64,000 nt of DNA from UBA2377 sp964429385 (GCA_964429385.1 CAYSBR010000003.1:93513-157512), one strand, 5' to 3'. Shown: positions 44,916-54,576, numbered from the stretch's first letter. A program made the numbers and translations. The notes: generated from the letters alone by a model not told the origin.

Positions 44916-46073
44916 ATGCGACGCCGCGCTCCCCTGCTCCTCTCCATCGGGCTCGTCGCCTGGCTCTGGTTGATTGGCATCCTGACTTTTGTCCCCCTGC
45001 AAATAGGCGGCTCTCTGCGCGGAGCCACAGAGCCCGCCTCAACTCCGACGTGGACGTTTCACGGCCTGATCGATGGGTCCGTATTCCGTGCGACAGAAAA
45101 CTGGTTTTCCTCTCATGTCGGACTGCACAACCTCTGGGTGAGACTGGACAACCAGCTCACTTATACCCTGTTCAACGAATCTCCGATCCGGCCCACCGGT
45201 ACCCGAGTCGTGATTGGCAAAGATGGCTGGCTCTTCGAGCACGCCTATATCAAAGCCGCCATCACTCCAAGCAAGGTTCCGACCAAGCAACTCGCTGAAC
45301 TCGCGACGCTGATCCGCCGCGTACAAGACAAACTCGCCCGGCGCGGCCCGCAACTGCTGCTCATAATCGCGCCCAGCAAAGCGGAAATCTATCCTGAACA
45401 TGTGCCCTCGGTATATTTTGCCGGACAGGACCCCGCCCGCATCACCACAACCTACGAAAAATTGCGTCCACTGCTGAACCAAGCCGGCGTAGTTTTCTAC
45501 GATGGACCGGAACGCTTCACCGCTTGGAAAGCTGAGGGACAGGAACACCTGTTTGCCCGTACCGGTACGCACTGGAGCTACCACGCCATTTATCATGTGA
45601 TCCGCGATATTCGCAATCTGCTGAACCCCCGGCTACATCGTCCGATCCCCGCGCTGGATCTTGTCTCGGTCGATTACCATCCACCCCAAGAAACAGATAC
45701 CGATCTGCACCGGCTTTTGAACCTGCTCACGCCCGCTTTCGGCCAGACAGATCAGCCTCTCCCGGTTTTGCATCCTCAAACTTCGGTATCAGCGGAGAAC
45801 CTCCCCCGTTTGCTCTGGGTCAACGATAGCTTCGGCCTGGGCCTTCTTGACGTGCTCTACGAAGCCAACGTGATGCAACCCACCGACTGCCTTTATTACT
45901 TTAAGAATGTTTACCAGCTGCCCGGATTACGAAAAAGCAACCGGGAGATCAACGAACTCGATCTGCCCAATTACGTACATGAGTTTGACGCTGTCGTGGT
46001 AGTTTTCACAGAAATCTCCATCGAACAACAAGGCTGGGGCTTCTTTGAAGCTCTCGACGCCGCGCTTGATTGA
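44916..46073 (+). CDS. AlgJ/AlgX-like SGNH-fold O-acetyltransferase
   Basis: A 385-residue protein with one N-terminal membrane anchor (LLLSIGLVAWLWLIGILTFV). The AlgJ/AlgX/DHHW family motifs are visible: VIGKDGWLF, LLIIAPSKAEIYPEHVP, RTGTHWSYHAIY (His region) and LLWVNDSFG (serine nucleophile region). In alginate systems this partner takes acetyl groups from AlgI and transfers them to the polymer in the periplasm. It directly follows the MBOAT gene and is somewhat less GC-rich than its neighbours. Confidence 0.85.
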   Translation: MRRRAPLLLSIGLVAWLWLIGILTFVPLQIGGSLRGATEPASTPTWTFHGLIDGSVFRATENWFSSHVGLHNLWVRLDNQLTYTLFNESPIRPTGTRVVIGKDGWLFEHAYIKAAITPSKVPTKQLAELATLIRRVQDKLARRGPQLLLIIAPSKAEIYPEHVPSVYFAGQDPARITTTYEKLRPLLNQAGVVFYDGPERFTAWKAEGQEHLFARTGTHWSYHAIYHVIRDIRNLLNPRLHRPIPALDLVSVDYHPPQETDTDLHRLLNLLTPAFGQTDQPLPVLHPQTSVSAENLPRLLWVNDSFGLGLLDVLYEANVMQPTDCLYYFKNVYQLPGLRKSNREINELDLPNYVHEFDAVVVVFTEISIEQQGWGFFEALDAALD

Positions 46074-46108
46074 GTCTAAGCTCCGCCTCATCCGAGGATC
46101 GCCGCGCC

Positions 46109-47293
46109 ATGCTCCTGCTTGATCTCACCCACACCAGCCATACCCGCGCCCGCACCGGCATCCAGCAGGTGGCGCGCTCGCTGTTCACCGCGCTCAGCCG
46201 CGATGCGCTCGGGGTGACCTGGGATCCCTTCGCCCATCAATGGCGCGCACTTGACCCATGGGAGCAGGCCAACCTCAACGATCCCAAGGCCGGCGCGGGG
46301 CGCGGCGTGCACTGGCCGGTCACCGCCCGCCTGCGCGGCCACTGGCGGCGCTGCACCGGCCCCGGCCCCACACTGCCTGAATCCACCGGGCTGATCGTGC
46401 CCGAACTGTTCTCCGCCGCAACCGCCGCCACTTTTGCCCCGCTCTTCCGCGCCGTGAACGGACCGCGAGTCGCGCTTTTTCACGATGCCATCGCCCTGCG
46501 CTTGCCCGAGTTCACCCCGACCCGGACCGTGGCGCGCTTCCCCGCCTATCTGCAGGAGCTGCTCACCTTCGACGGCATCGCCGCCGTCTCCGCCGATTCC
46601 CGCGATTCCCTGCTCGATTACTGGCGCTGGCTCGGCATCGGCGCCCACCCGCCGGTGGTCTCCTTGCCCCTGGGCCTGCCGGCATTTCACGCAACAGGTG
46701 AAATAGCCTCCGCCGCGGAAACTCAAACCATCCTCTGTGTCGGCTCCATCGAAGGCCGGAAAAATCACCTCGCCCTGCTTGAGGCCGCTGAATCGCTCTG
46801 GCAACAAGGCCGCCACTTCCGACTGCACCTCATCGGTCTTGCGCAGACTGAAACCGGAGGCGCGGCGCTGGAACGCATCCGGACTTTGCAATCCGCCGGA
46901 CGCCCCCTCGATTACGCCGGACCGGTGGATCAGCCCGCACTGGAGCGCGCCTACGCGGCCTGCACCTTCACCGTCTATCCCTCGTTGATGGAAGGGTTCG
47001 GTCTGCCCGTGGTGGAAAGCCTCGCCCGCGGGCGACCGTGCATTTGCTCTGGACGGGGCGCGCTGGGCGAATCCGCCCGGGGGGGCGGCTGCCTTTCGCT
47101 GGAGCAGGTCGATATCCTTTCACTTGCCAACGCGATGGACCGCCATGACCGATAGCCACGGCTTCGACCACACGATNNNNNNNNNNTCACCCGGGAGCGC
47201 CTCGCCGCCGAGGCCCGGGCCCGCACCTTCCGTACCTGGCACGATTACACCGCCGAACTCACGGCGTGGATGCAAACCCTCCCGCGGCGCTGA
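46109..47293 (+). pseudogene. GT4 family glycosyltransferase, broken at an assembly gap (probably intact in the genome)
   Basis: The GT-B enzyme reads LLLDLTHTSHTRARTGIQQV at the start, then VALFHDAIALRLPEF, ILCVGSIEGRKNHLALLEA and SLMEGFGLPVVESLARGRP. It stops at 47153-47155. Just before, the +1 frame gives MTDSHGFDHT into the run of Ns. After the Ns the frame continues as RERLAAEARARTFRTWHDYTAEL to a stop at 47291-47293, the expected C-terminus of a GT4 enzyme. The simplest reading is one gene with a sequencing or joining error at the contig ends. The start is ATG 46109; an upstream TTG at 46070 is less likely. It is a paralogue of 48550-49593. Confidence 0.8.
47177..47186. other. Assembly gap of 10 Ns
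   Basis: Ten undetermined bases join two contigs inside a glycosyltransferase gene. The true gap length is unknown. Confidence 0.99.
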
Positions 47294-47344
47294 CGCCTTT
47301 CGATTTGCCAGCCTGCGGCTGCGCACCCAACCTCCATTGCTCTC

Positions 47345-48544
47345 ATGGCGCTCACTTTCTTTTCAAAAAACCGGAAGCCGGTCCTCAATCGCTGCCGCGA
47401 CGATTACGCGACCAAGATGCGGCTGAAATACGCGCCCTATTATCATGCGATGGAAGCTCAGCAGGGCACCAATATCCGGCTCGACGGCCGCGACATGATC
47501 ATGCTGTCGAGCAATGATTATCTCGGCCTTTCCTTCCACCCAAAAGTCATCGAAGCCGCCCGCGCCGCCCTCCTCAAATGGGGCACCAGCCCGACCGGCG
47601 CCCGCACCTCCAACGGCTCCCGTGTTTACCACGTCGAACTGGAGGAAAAACTCGCCGCCTTTCTCGGTCGGGAAGCCTGCCACGTGCATGCCGCCGGCTA
47701 TCTCTCCTGCATGTCGTCGATCGCATCGTTCGCCACCAAGGGCGACGTCATCTTCGCCGACAAAAACCTGCACTCCTGTCTCTGGGACGGCATCCGCCTC
47801 TCCCACGCCACCGTCGAGCGGTTCTCCCATAACAACCCCGCCGATCTGCGCGAAATCGCCGCCAGCACCGCCGCCGGCGTACCCAAGCACCTCGTCATTG
47901 AGGGAGTTTATTCGATGGAAGGCCACATCTGCCGTCTGCCCGAGCTCGCGGCCATCGGCGAGGAATACGATTGCTTCACCGTGCTCGATGATGCCCACGG
48001 CTTCGGCGTCCTTGGCCGGCAGGGTCGCGGCACCGTGGATCACTTCGGCCTCAACGACAAGGTGGACGTCATCTGCGGCAGCATGTCCAAGTCGCTCGCC
48101 AGCACCGGCGGTTTCGTCGCCGCCTCGCGCGAGGTCATCGACTACCTCCGCACGCATTCCAAGCAGACCATCTTCAGCGCCGCGCTCAGCCCCAGCCAGA
48201 CCGCCGTCGCCACCACCTCGCTCGATATCATGCAGACCGAGCCGGAGCACCATGAGCGGCTCTGGAGCAACACGAAGAAATACCGCGCCATCCTCAAGCG
48301 CCTCGGCCTCGACACCTGGGACAGCGAAACGCCCGCCGTGCCCATCGTCCTCGGCTCCAAGGAGCGGGTCTATCTCTTCTGGCGCGCCCTGCTTGAAAAA
48401 GGCGTCTTCACCGTCATGTCCATCGCCCCGGCTGTCCCCGTGGGCAAGGATCTCATCCGCACCGCCATCTCCGCATTGCACACCGACGAGCAGCTTGAGC
48501 GCATCGCCGATGCGATGGCCTACGCGGTGAAAAAGACCGGCTGA
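47345..48544 (+). CDS. Alpha-oxoamine synthase (serine palmitoyltransferase / KBL / AONS family)
   Basis: A 399-residue fold-type I PLP enzyme: MLSSNDYLGLSFHPKVIEA, GARTSNGSRVYHVELEEKLA, KNLHSCLWDGIRLS, EGVYSMEGHICRLPELA, LDDAHGFGVLGRQGRGT and the PLP-lysine segment GSMSKSLASTGGFVA. The SKSLAS-GG form and the following YLRTHSKQTIFSAAL are nearer to serine palmitoyltransferase-type members than to AONS (GKALG). It would condense an amino acid with an acyl-thioester, perhaps for a sphingolipid-like or other acylated product. The exact substrates are unknown. It lies between two paralogous GT4 genes. Confidence 0.85.
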   Translation: MALTFFSKNRKPVLNRCRDDYATKMRLKYAPYYHAMEAQQGTNIRLDGRDMIMLSSNDYLGLSFHPKVIEAARAALLKWGTSPTGARTSNGSRVYHVELEEKLAAFLGREACHVHAAGYLSCMSSIASFATKGDVIFADKNLHSCLWDGIRLSHATVERFSHNNPADLREIAASTAAGVPKHLVIEGVYSMEGHICRLPELAAIGEEYDCFTVLDDAHGFGVLGRQGRGTVDHFGLNDKVDVICGSMSKSLASTGGFVAASREVIDYLRTHSKQTIFSAALSPSQTAVATTSLDIMQTEPEHHERLWSNTKKYRAILKRLGLDTWDSETPAVPIVLGSKERVYLFWRALLEKGVFTVMSIAPAVPVGKDLIRTAISALHTDEQLERIADAMAYAVKKTG

Positions 48545-48549
48545 CCGGA

Positions 48550-49593
48550 TCAGCCCATCAGCCCGGCGCGCACGGTTGCCGCCGCACCGGCCCACGTCGG
48601 CAGCTCACGCCCCGATGCCTCCCGCGCCAAGGTCGCATGATGCGCGTCATCCGTGAGGATGCGCCGCAGCGCGTCCCGCCAGGCGGGGCCGTCGTTCAAT
48701 CCCGCCAGGACGCACCCGCCGCCATCGGCGTTCTCCCGCAGCACCGGCAGGTCGCTCGCGACACAGGGCACGCCCCGCCAAAGCGATTCGAGCAGCGGCA
48801 GCCCGCACCCTTCGGCCCGGGTCGGGAACACCGTCGCCCGCGTCCGCGCGTAAAGCGCCGCCAAAGCCGCGTCATCCGCCCCCGCATGATGGTGCAACCC
48901 GGGAAACTCACGCCGCCACCGCCCGATTTTTTGCGCCAGCGGCCGGCCAAAATGCGGGTTCACCCGACCCACCAGATGGAGATCAAAAGCCAGCCCCTCC
49001 CGCCACAACGCCGTCGCGACCTCCAGCAGAAACTCCTGGTTCTTCCGCGGCTCCAGAATACCGACGCACAGCAGCAACGGCGCCGGTTTGGACGCGGCCG
49101 CCTTTCGTCCCGAGGCATCAAAGTCCGCGCCCAAAGCCAGCACCTCGACCGCCGGGGGATTTCCCAAATCCAGCCACTGCCAGTAGCCCAGCAGCTCCGC
49201 CCGGCTCGCGGCCGACACCGCCCAGACCCGGTCGCTCTGCGCCAGCAGCTTCATATAGCCCGGATGCCGGGCCACACTCTGCGGCCAGGTGATTTGCGGC
49301 AGTTTCAACGGAATCGCATCATGAAAAATTGCCGCCCACCGGCAGGTTCTTCGTCCCACCCAAGATGAGAATCCCGACCGCTCCGGTTCGGAGAAAAGCT
49401 CCGCCGTCAGCACCCAGTCTTCGGGCCGCGGAGTCAGCGACCGGCCGCCGTCGGTATGATGCCAACCCCCTTCCCGCCATTCGACCGGAACCGCCGCGGC
49501 GCCCAGTTCCTTTCGCAGGCGCGTGCTCACGCGCATCAACCCCGAATGATGCGCGCCGCGACCGGCCTTGGTGACATCGAAATAAATCATCAT
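48550..49593 (-). CDS. GT4 family glycosyltransferase
   Basis: A 347-residue GT-B enzyme: MIYFDVTKAGRGAHHSGLMRV, FHDAIPLKLPQITW, LLCVGILEPRKNQEFLLEVA and PTRAEGCGLPLLESLWRGVPCVASDLP, the donor-binding E-x7-E region. It is a clear paralogue of the enzyme at 46109-47293 (both have FHDAI.L.LP and a YW.WL segment). Its start overlaps the next upstream gene by 4 nt, so the two minus-strand GT4 genes are coupled. Donor and acceptor are unknown. Confidence 0.88.
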   Translation of the reverse strand: MMIYFDVTKAGRGAHHSGLMRVSTRLRKELGAAAVPVEWREGGWHHTDGGRSLTPRPEDWVLTAELFSEPERSGFSSWVGRRTCRWAAIFHDAIPLKLPQITWPQSVARHPGYMKLLAQSDRVWAVSAASRAELLGYWQWLDLGNPPAVEVLALGADFDASGRKAAASKPAPLLLCVGILEPRKNQEFLLEVATALWREGLAFDLHLVGRVNPHFGRPLAQKIGRWRREFPGLHHHAGADDAALAALYARTRATVFPTRAEGCGLPLLESLWRGVPCVASDLPVLRENADGGGCVLAGLNDGPAWRDALRRILTDDAHHATLAREASGRELPTWAGAAATVRAGLMG

Positions 49594-50822
49594 TCCATGA
49601 TCCGGTCAAAGTGGGCGATCAGTCTCTCGGCATTGCGATGCGCGTCGAAATTCTTCTCCACCCAACGCCGTGCGTTTCCCCTCAGACTCTCCGCCAACCT
49701 GTCGTCACTCGCCAACTCGCGCAATGCCTCCACCCACGCCTGCGCACCGGTCACCGGCGCCACCAGCCCCGACATCCTGTCCGTCACCGCCTCCGTCGTC
49801 GCCGCGGTCGGTGACGTCACGACCAGCGTTCCGATGGCCATCGCCTCCGGGATCACATTGGGCAGACCATCCCGGTCTCCGCTGGGAGCAATGATGCCGG
49901 TATGCAGGAGCACATCGGCCCAGGCCAGATGCTCCCACACGGCTTCATTCGCCACCTCGCCGGTGAAAGTCACGTCGGCCGACACGCCAAGCTGTGCGGC
50001 GAGTTGCTCCAGCTCCGGCCGCAAGGGTCCTTCGCCCACGATGCGCGCGGTGAACGCCAGGCCCGCCGCCTGCAACGCCGCATAAATCCGCAACTGGTGC
50101 GGCAGCCCCTTCTTTTCCACCAGCCGGGCCACACACACCAGACGCAACGGATTCCGGCGCGGTCGCAGCGGTTTCATCACCGGCAGCCGGTCGAGCCCGC
50201 GCCTGATACAATGGATCTTCTCCTCCGCCAACCCCCGTTCCGCCAGCGCCAGCCGCCCCATCTCGGTCGAGGTATGGATGAAGGCGGCATGCTCCAGTTT
50301 CTCGCGCAGCCACCAATCGCCGCCGTGCTCGTAAATGTCATAGGCATGGGCCGCCGCGCTGTAGCGATGTCCATCCATCCGCCAGAGCAACCACGCCGCC
50401 GTCGCCGGCCCGCCGCCCCAGGCCGCGTGGATCAACGTCGGCGGATTTTTTCTGAACCAGCCCGCGTAAAGACAGGCAAAACCCGCCCCGAGCATGTTCT
50501 CCCAAAAGTTCAGCCATGACGGCGCCCGTCGGGTAAAAAGCCCGTGCAGCACCTCCCGCAGCACCTCGGGCCGCCGCCAGGATTCATAGGGGATCATCCA
50601 AAAAAGCGTCAGGAGCTTCCACTTCGGAAAACGCGTGACCGGCAGCCCGTGAAACGTGCCCCCGCCGCCCCAGAAGGAATAAAGCCGCAGACGCATCCCC
50701 TGCCCCTGCATTGCGATGACTTCACGCTGCAGGAAGGTCTCCGTGGACTTGGGAAACGTGGTGAAGAAATAGGCGATGACCGGCGACTCTGGCTTCAAAG
50801 TCGCGCCAGCATGGCTCCCCAC
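49590..50822 (-). CDS. GT4 family glycosyltransferase
   Basis: A 410-residue GT-B enzyme: VIAYFFTTFPKSTETFLQREV, the opening typical of colanic-acid-type (WcaL-like) glycosyltransferases; HAAWGGGPATAAWLL; LRLVCVARLVEKKGLPHQLRI; IVGEGPLRPELEQLAAQLG; and the donor site GDRDGLPNVIPEAMAIGTLVV. It is the first gene of a two-gene minus-strand unit with 48550-49593. The start is GTG 50822, with no better in-frame ATG nearby. Its position suggests it elongates the same surface glycan. Confidence 0.88.
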   Translation of the reverse strand: MGSHAGATLKPESPVIAYFFTTFPKSTETFLQREVIAMQGQGMRLRLYSFWGGGGTFHGLPVTRFPKWKLLTLFWMIPYESWRRPEVLREVLHGLFTRRAPSWLNFWENMLGAGFACLYAGWFRKNPPTLIHAAWGGGPATAAWLLWRMDGHRYSAAAHAYDIYEHGGDWWLREKLEHAAFIHTSTEMGRLALAERGLAEEKIHCIRRGLDRLPVMKPLRPRRNPLRLVCVARLVEKKGLPHQLRIYAALQAAGLAFTARIVGEGPLRPELEQLAAQLGVSADVTFTGEVANEAVWEHLAWADVLLHTGIIAPSGDRDGLPNVIPEAMAIGTLVVTSPTAATTEAVTDRMSGLVAPVTGAQAWVEALRELASDDRLAESLRGNARRWVEKNFDAHRNAERLIAHFDRIME

Positions 50823-50863
50823 GGTCCGTCGGCAACGCCGGAAAAACAGCCGGCAGGTGCGGT

Positions 50864-51145
50864 TTGACCCTGAAACTTTTCCGGGTTCACTGGGTTCTTC
50901 TCCCTGTGCATGTCTTGCGTCTCATCCTTGCCGGTCTCGTGGCCATCTTCGCGATCTTCGCCACTTTCTTCGCGGCGGTCATCGTGATTGTCACGGGACT
51001 CCTCGGTCTCGTGGCACAACGCTTCCGGCGCAAGGCGGCGGGCCCGCCGCCCCCGCCATCCGCCCCGCGGCGGCACCCGCGGGCCCACGACGACGTGATT
51101 GACGTCGTGGTCACGCAGGTGCCTTCCGATCCGCCCAAGCCCTGA
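50864..51145 (+). CDS. Small single-helix membrane protein, unknown function
   Basis: A 93-residue protein with one long hydrophobic stretch at about residues 11-50, then basic residues (RFRRK) and a proline-rich tail ending in DVIDVVVTQVPSDPPKP. The start is uncertain (TTG 50864 is used). I recognise no family. It stands alone between the GT4 unit and the GH2 gene, divergent from the former and convergent with the latter. Confidence 0.5.
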   Translation: MTLKLFRVHWVLLPVHVLRLILAGLVAIFAIFATFFAAVIVIVTGLLGLVAQRFRRKAAGPPPPPSAPRRHPRAHDDVIDVVVTQVPSDPPKP

Positions 51146-51157
51146 AACGGGCGGTGA

Positions 51158-53116
51158 TCAACGGTCCAACGCCGCGTAAGCCTTCCTCACATAGTCGAGG
51201 CTGGCCTTCGGCGCGTAGGGATAGGCGATGTAGGCATCGGACATCTGCGGCCAGCAATCGGCCAGATTCCAGAGGAAGATGCCCCAGCACTGCGGCTGGT
51301 TGCCATAAAACTCGACCCAGAACTGCGACGCCTCGCCCTGGAGCTGCTGTGTCAGGCGGATCGTCTCATCGAGATCCTTCGGCTCGGGCCAGCCGCGCTC
51401 GCGAATGCTGTCCCAGTTGAGCCGGTAGCGCGCATGCCGGTCGAGGCGGATGCAATCGGCGCCATGCGTCAGATATTCCTCATGCCACACCGGCCACAGC
51501 TTGTCGGGGGAAACCCACGACTCGATGACCTTGCGGTCCGGAAAACTCAGGTGCCCGATCTCCGTCACCATGCGCGGCTGCTGTTTCACATAGAAGTCGG
51601 ACTTGTAGGAAAAACCGTGACCCCAGATATGGCAGTCGCCCTCCAGCGGCGAGTTCTGGTCGTAGGTGAGCGGCGAGTACGGCGACGTGGGGATGTAGGG
51701 CGTGAGTGGCGCATGCGTGTGCACCACGCTCTTCAGCACCTCCTTGCTGAGCTTGTTATGCCGGTAACCCGGATAGTTGAAGCTGTTGTCCGCGAGGACA
51801 TCGTTTTCATTGTCACCGAACCAGGCCGCCACGCAGGCATAGCGGCGCAACCGCCGCACCTGGAACTCCGCCTCACGACGCGCTTCCTCCAAGAAGGCGG
51901 GATCCTGCGGATAACAGCCGCAGGCATACATGAAGTCGTGCGTGATGAGGATGCCCAGCTCATCGCAACGGGCGTAGAAGTGATCCTGCTCATACACCCC
52001 GCCACCCCACACCCGCATGGCATTGATGTTGGTCTCCTTCGCGGCGGCCAGCAACTGGTCGTAACGCGCGGCATCCACCCGTGCGAAGATGGCGTCGGCC
52101 GGCGTCCAGTTCATCCCCTTCAGGAAGATTTTCTTGCCGTTGACCGCCAGGATGAACGACACCCCGCCATCCGTGTCCGGCTCTTGGATGATCTGCGTGG
52201 TGCGGATGCCAAAACGGCCGGCGCGCCGGTCGAGTTCCTGCCCGTCCCGGCTGATGACCGCCGTCCAGTCATACAGCGGCTGCGCCCCGTGGTTGTGCGG
52301 CCACCAGAGCTTTGCCTGCGGCACGACGAAGCGCTCACGTTGCCGCCCTCCGGAGGGATCACACGGAATCGTGAGCCGGCGCGATTGTCCGGCCACGGTC
52401 AGGTTCACTTCCACCGGGCCCGGCGCGCTGTGGTTGTGCCGCAGCTCCACCAGCGCCTCCAGTTCGGCACTGCCGTCCTCGCGCAGCGCGAGGGTGCTCA
52501 CAAAGACATCATCGATCTCCACCGCATCCACCAGCTGCCAGGAAACCGGCTTCCAGATACCGGTGGTGACCAACCGCGGCGTGATGTTCCAGCCAAAGCA
52601 GCACTGCGCCTTGCGCACCTGCAGGCGCAGGACATTGCCGTAACCCCGCACCTCCGGGCTCCGCGACGGCCGGTCCGGCGGCAGCGCCGGCGCGCCGAGG
52701 CACACCTCCAGGCGGTTTTCCCCGGGCTGCACGGCATCCGTCACATCCAGCCGCAACGGCGTGAACATGTTCCGATGCTGCCCGATCTCCTTGCCGTTGA
52801 GATAGACCGTGGCGAAACAGTCGAGACCCTCGAAAAGCAGGTGCAGCCGCTGCCCCGGGGCCACCGTCGGCGGGTTCAGATCGGTGCGATACCACCAATC
52901 CCACTCCTCCATCCAGCGGATGTGATCATGGTTCATCCCGACAAAGGGATCGCCGATCAATCCGGCGCGCTGGCAGTCGAGATGCACGTCGCCCGGCACC
53001 TGCGCTTCAATCCAGCGCTGGTCAAACGGCAGGGCCGAACATCCCGGGGTAAGACCGAGGTGCGGCTCCACCGGCATGAGTTTCCAAGAGGCATTCAGGG
53101 GCAGGGATTTTTTCAT
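51158..53116 (-). CDS. Glycoside hydrolase family 2, beta-mannosidase-like
   Basis: A 652-residue protein. The N-terminal sugar-binding domain (ALPFDQRWIEAQVPGDVHLD, EEWDWWYRTD, VYLNGKEIGQHRNMFTPLRLDV) is followed by the immunoglobulin-like domain and a TIM barrel. The barrel has NINAMRVWGGGVYE, the acid/base region WFGDNEND (E437) and TEIGHLSFPD (nucleophile E519); these assignments come from family pattern. No signal peptide is visible, so it may act in the cytoplasm on imported oligosaccharides. It is shorter than many beta-mannosidases (~800 residues). The start is ATG 53116. Confidence 0.9.
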   Translation of the reverse strand: MKKSLPLNASWKLMPVEPHLGLTPGCSALPFDQRWIEAQVPGDVHLDCQRAGLIGDPFVGMNHDHIRWMEEWDWWYRTDLNPPTVAPGQRLHLLFEGLDCFATVYLNGKEIGQHRNMFTPLRLDVTDAVQPGENRLEVCLGAPALPPDRPSRSPEVRGYGNVLRLQVRKAQCCFGWNITPRLVTTGIWKPVSWQLVDAVEIDDVFVSTLALREDGSAELEALVELRHNHSAPGPVEVNLTVAGQSRRLTIPCDPSGGRQRERFVVPQAKLWWPHNHGAQPLYDWTAVISRDGQELDRRAGRFGIRTTQIIQEPDTDGGVSFILAVNGKKIFLKGMNWTPADAIFARVDAARYDQLLAAAKETNINAMRVWGGGVYEQDHFYARCDELGILITHDFMYACGCYPQDPAFLEEARREAEFQVRRLRRYACVAAWFGDNENDVLADNSFNYPGYRHNKLSKEVLKSVVHTHAPLTPYIPTSPYSPLTYDQNSPLEGDCHIWGHGFSYKSDFYVKQQPRMVTEIGHLSFPDRKVIESWVSPDKLWPVWHEEYLTHGADCIRLDRHARYRLNWDSIRERGWPEPKDLDETIRLTQQLQGEASQFWVEFYGNQPQCWGIFLWNLADCWPQMSDAYIAYPYAPKASLDYVRKAYAALDR

Positions 53117-53223
53117 GGGAAAGAAGCGGAGGGATGGCGGCAAAATGCCCGGGAAAACACAAAGCCAAAACCGGCGGCCCGGAGGATTATTTTCCGTCCG
53201 CACAGCGGCGGCGGAAACCCGGC

Positions 53224-54399
53224 TCAACTCTGCAGCATTCGCACGCGCCGGTCCTTGCGGGGAAACTGCAGCGTCACCACCGTGCCGACGCCCTCTTTGC
53301 TCTCGATGCCGATCTGGCCGCCGTGCTCGCGCATGATGCGCTGCACGATCATCAGGCCCAAACCGTGGCCGCCGCTCTTCGTCGTGTGATAGGGCTCAAA
53401 CAGGCGCGCCAGATCCTCCGCCTTGATGCCCCCGCCGCTGTCGGCGAAATCAAGGATCACATGCGCATCATCCATCCGCGCGCGGATGCGCAGACGTCCG
53501 CCGGGCTGCATGGCCTCCGACGCATTCTTGAGGATGTTGAAAAACACCTGCTTCACCTGATCGCGGTCGGCCATCACCGTGGGCAGATCAGTGGGCGCAT
53601 CCGCCTCCACAAGAATACCCCGGTCGGTCAGTTGCCGGTGCTGGAACGTCAGCACCTCACCCAGCGCCTCGGCGAGGTTGAGTTCGATCAGATCCGGTGT
53701 TCGCGGCCGGATCGCCTCCAGAAAATGCGTGATGATTCCATCGAGGCGCCTGACCTCTTCCTGGCAGATGCGGATCGAATCCCCCAAAGAATCGGTCTCC
53801 TTCCCGCTTTTGAGCCGGCGCAACCAGCGCTCGATCAGCTGGAGATGGATGGTCAGGGAATTCAGCGGGTTCCCCAACTCATGGGCCACCCCCGCGGCGA
53901 GCAGCAGGATGGAGGAGATCCGCTCATCCTCGATGCGCGCCTCGGTCGTCTGTTTGTCCCGCGTGATATCCGTCAGAATGACGGCGAAACGATGGGATCC
54001 CCCGCGGCCGTCGCCCCGGAAAGGCACCATGTAAAGCCGCACCGTGCGTGGCTCCGGATAGGTGAGCTCGAACTCCCGCGTGGCCACGGGCAGTGCCGCC
54101 TCGTCGTCACCCAGCGACACGCCCAGCGATGAACGCAGCCCCGGCACCAGCCGCCACAGCACCTGACCGTCCAGTTCATCCTCGCCCAGCCCGATCAACC
54201 GGTGCGCGGCGGCATTCGCGTATTCAATCTCACCATCGGCGGTGATGACCAGTACGCCTTCCTGCAGCGTGTTGAAAACGTCCTCAAACAGCCCGCGTTC
54301 GCGCGCGAGCCGTTGCACCAGGTTGGCCATGTTGACCGAATCGAGCGCATCGAGCCGGCCCAGCACCCGGTCAAGCGAGGAATGTTTCTTCGGGGGCAT
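53224..54399 (-). CDS. PAS-domain sensor histidine kinase, cytoplasmic, orphan
   Basis: A 391-residue protein without membrane segments. A PAS domain (FEDVFNTLQEGVLVITADG, IEYANAAAHRLIG) leads to a HisKA region with AAGVAHELGNPLNSLTIHL carrying the phospho-accepting His. The HATPase domain shows VFFNILKNASEAM, DFADSGGGIK and HGLGLMIVQRIMREHGG. This resembles NtrB/AtoS-type kinases that pair with NtrC-type regulators, but no response regulator is in the window. The start is ATG 54399; an extended frame reaches to 54531. Confidence 0.92.
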   Translation of the reverse strand: MPPKKHSSLDRVLGRLDALDSVNMANLVQRLARERGLFEDVFNTLQEGVLVITADGEIEYANAAAHRLIGLGEDELDGQVLWRLVPGLRSSLGVSLGDDEAALPVATREFELTYPEPRTVRLYMVPFRGDGRGGSHRFAVILTDITRDKQTTEARIEDERISSILLLAAGVAHELGNPLNSLTIHLQLIERWLRRLKSGKETDSLGDSIRICQEEVRRLDGIITHFLEAIRPRTPDLIELNLAEALGEVLTFQHRQLTDRGILVEADAPTDLPTVMADRDQVKQVFFNILKNASEAMQPGGRLRIRARMDDAHVILDFADSGGGIKAEDLARLFEPYHTTKSGGHGLGLMIVQRIMREHGGQIGIESKEGVGTVVTLQFPRKDRRVRMLQS

Positions 54400-54576
54400 C
54401 GGTGGGGTTGTGCACAACGGCAGGCAGCCGGTCAACTGCGGGCGAAACCCGTCCACGATGGCCGAAAAGTAAATTGCCGCCCGCGCCTCTTTCCCTACGC
54501 TGGTCATTGCTTCGATGCAGCTTTTTCCCAATCACACTCCCAACCCCTAGAGTGCGGCCCAATAACACTGTTCGCC

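Noticed and set aside
51434..53389. Long plus-strand open frame opposite the GH2 gene
   Set aside because: The GH2 motifs and catalytic residues are on the minus strand; this frame is a composition-driven shadow.
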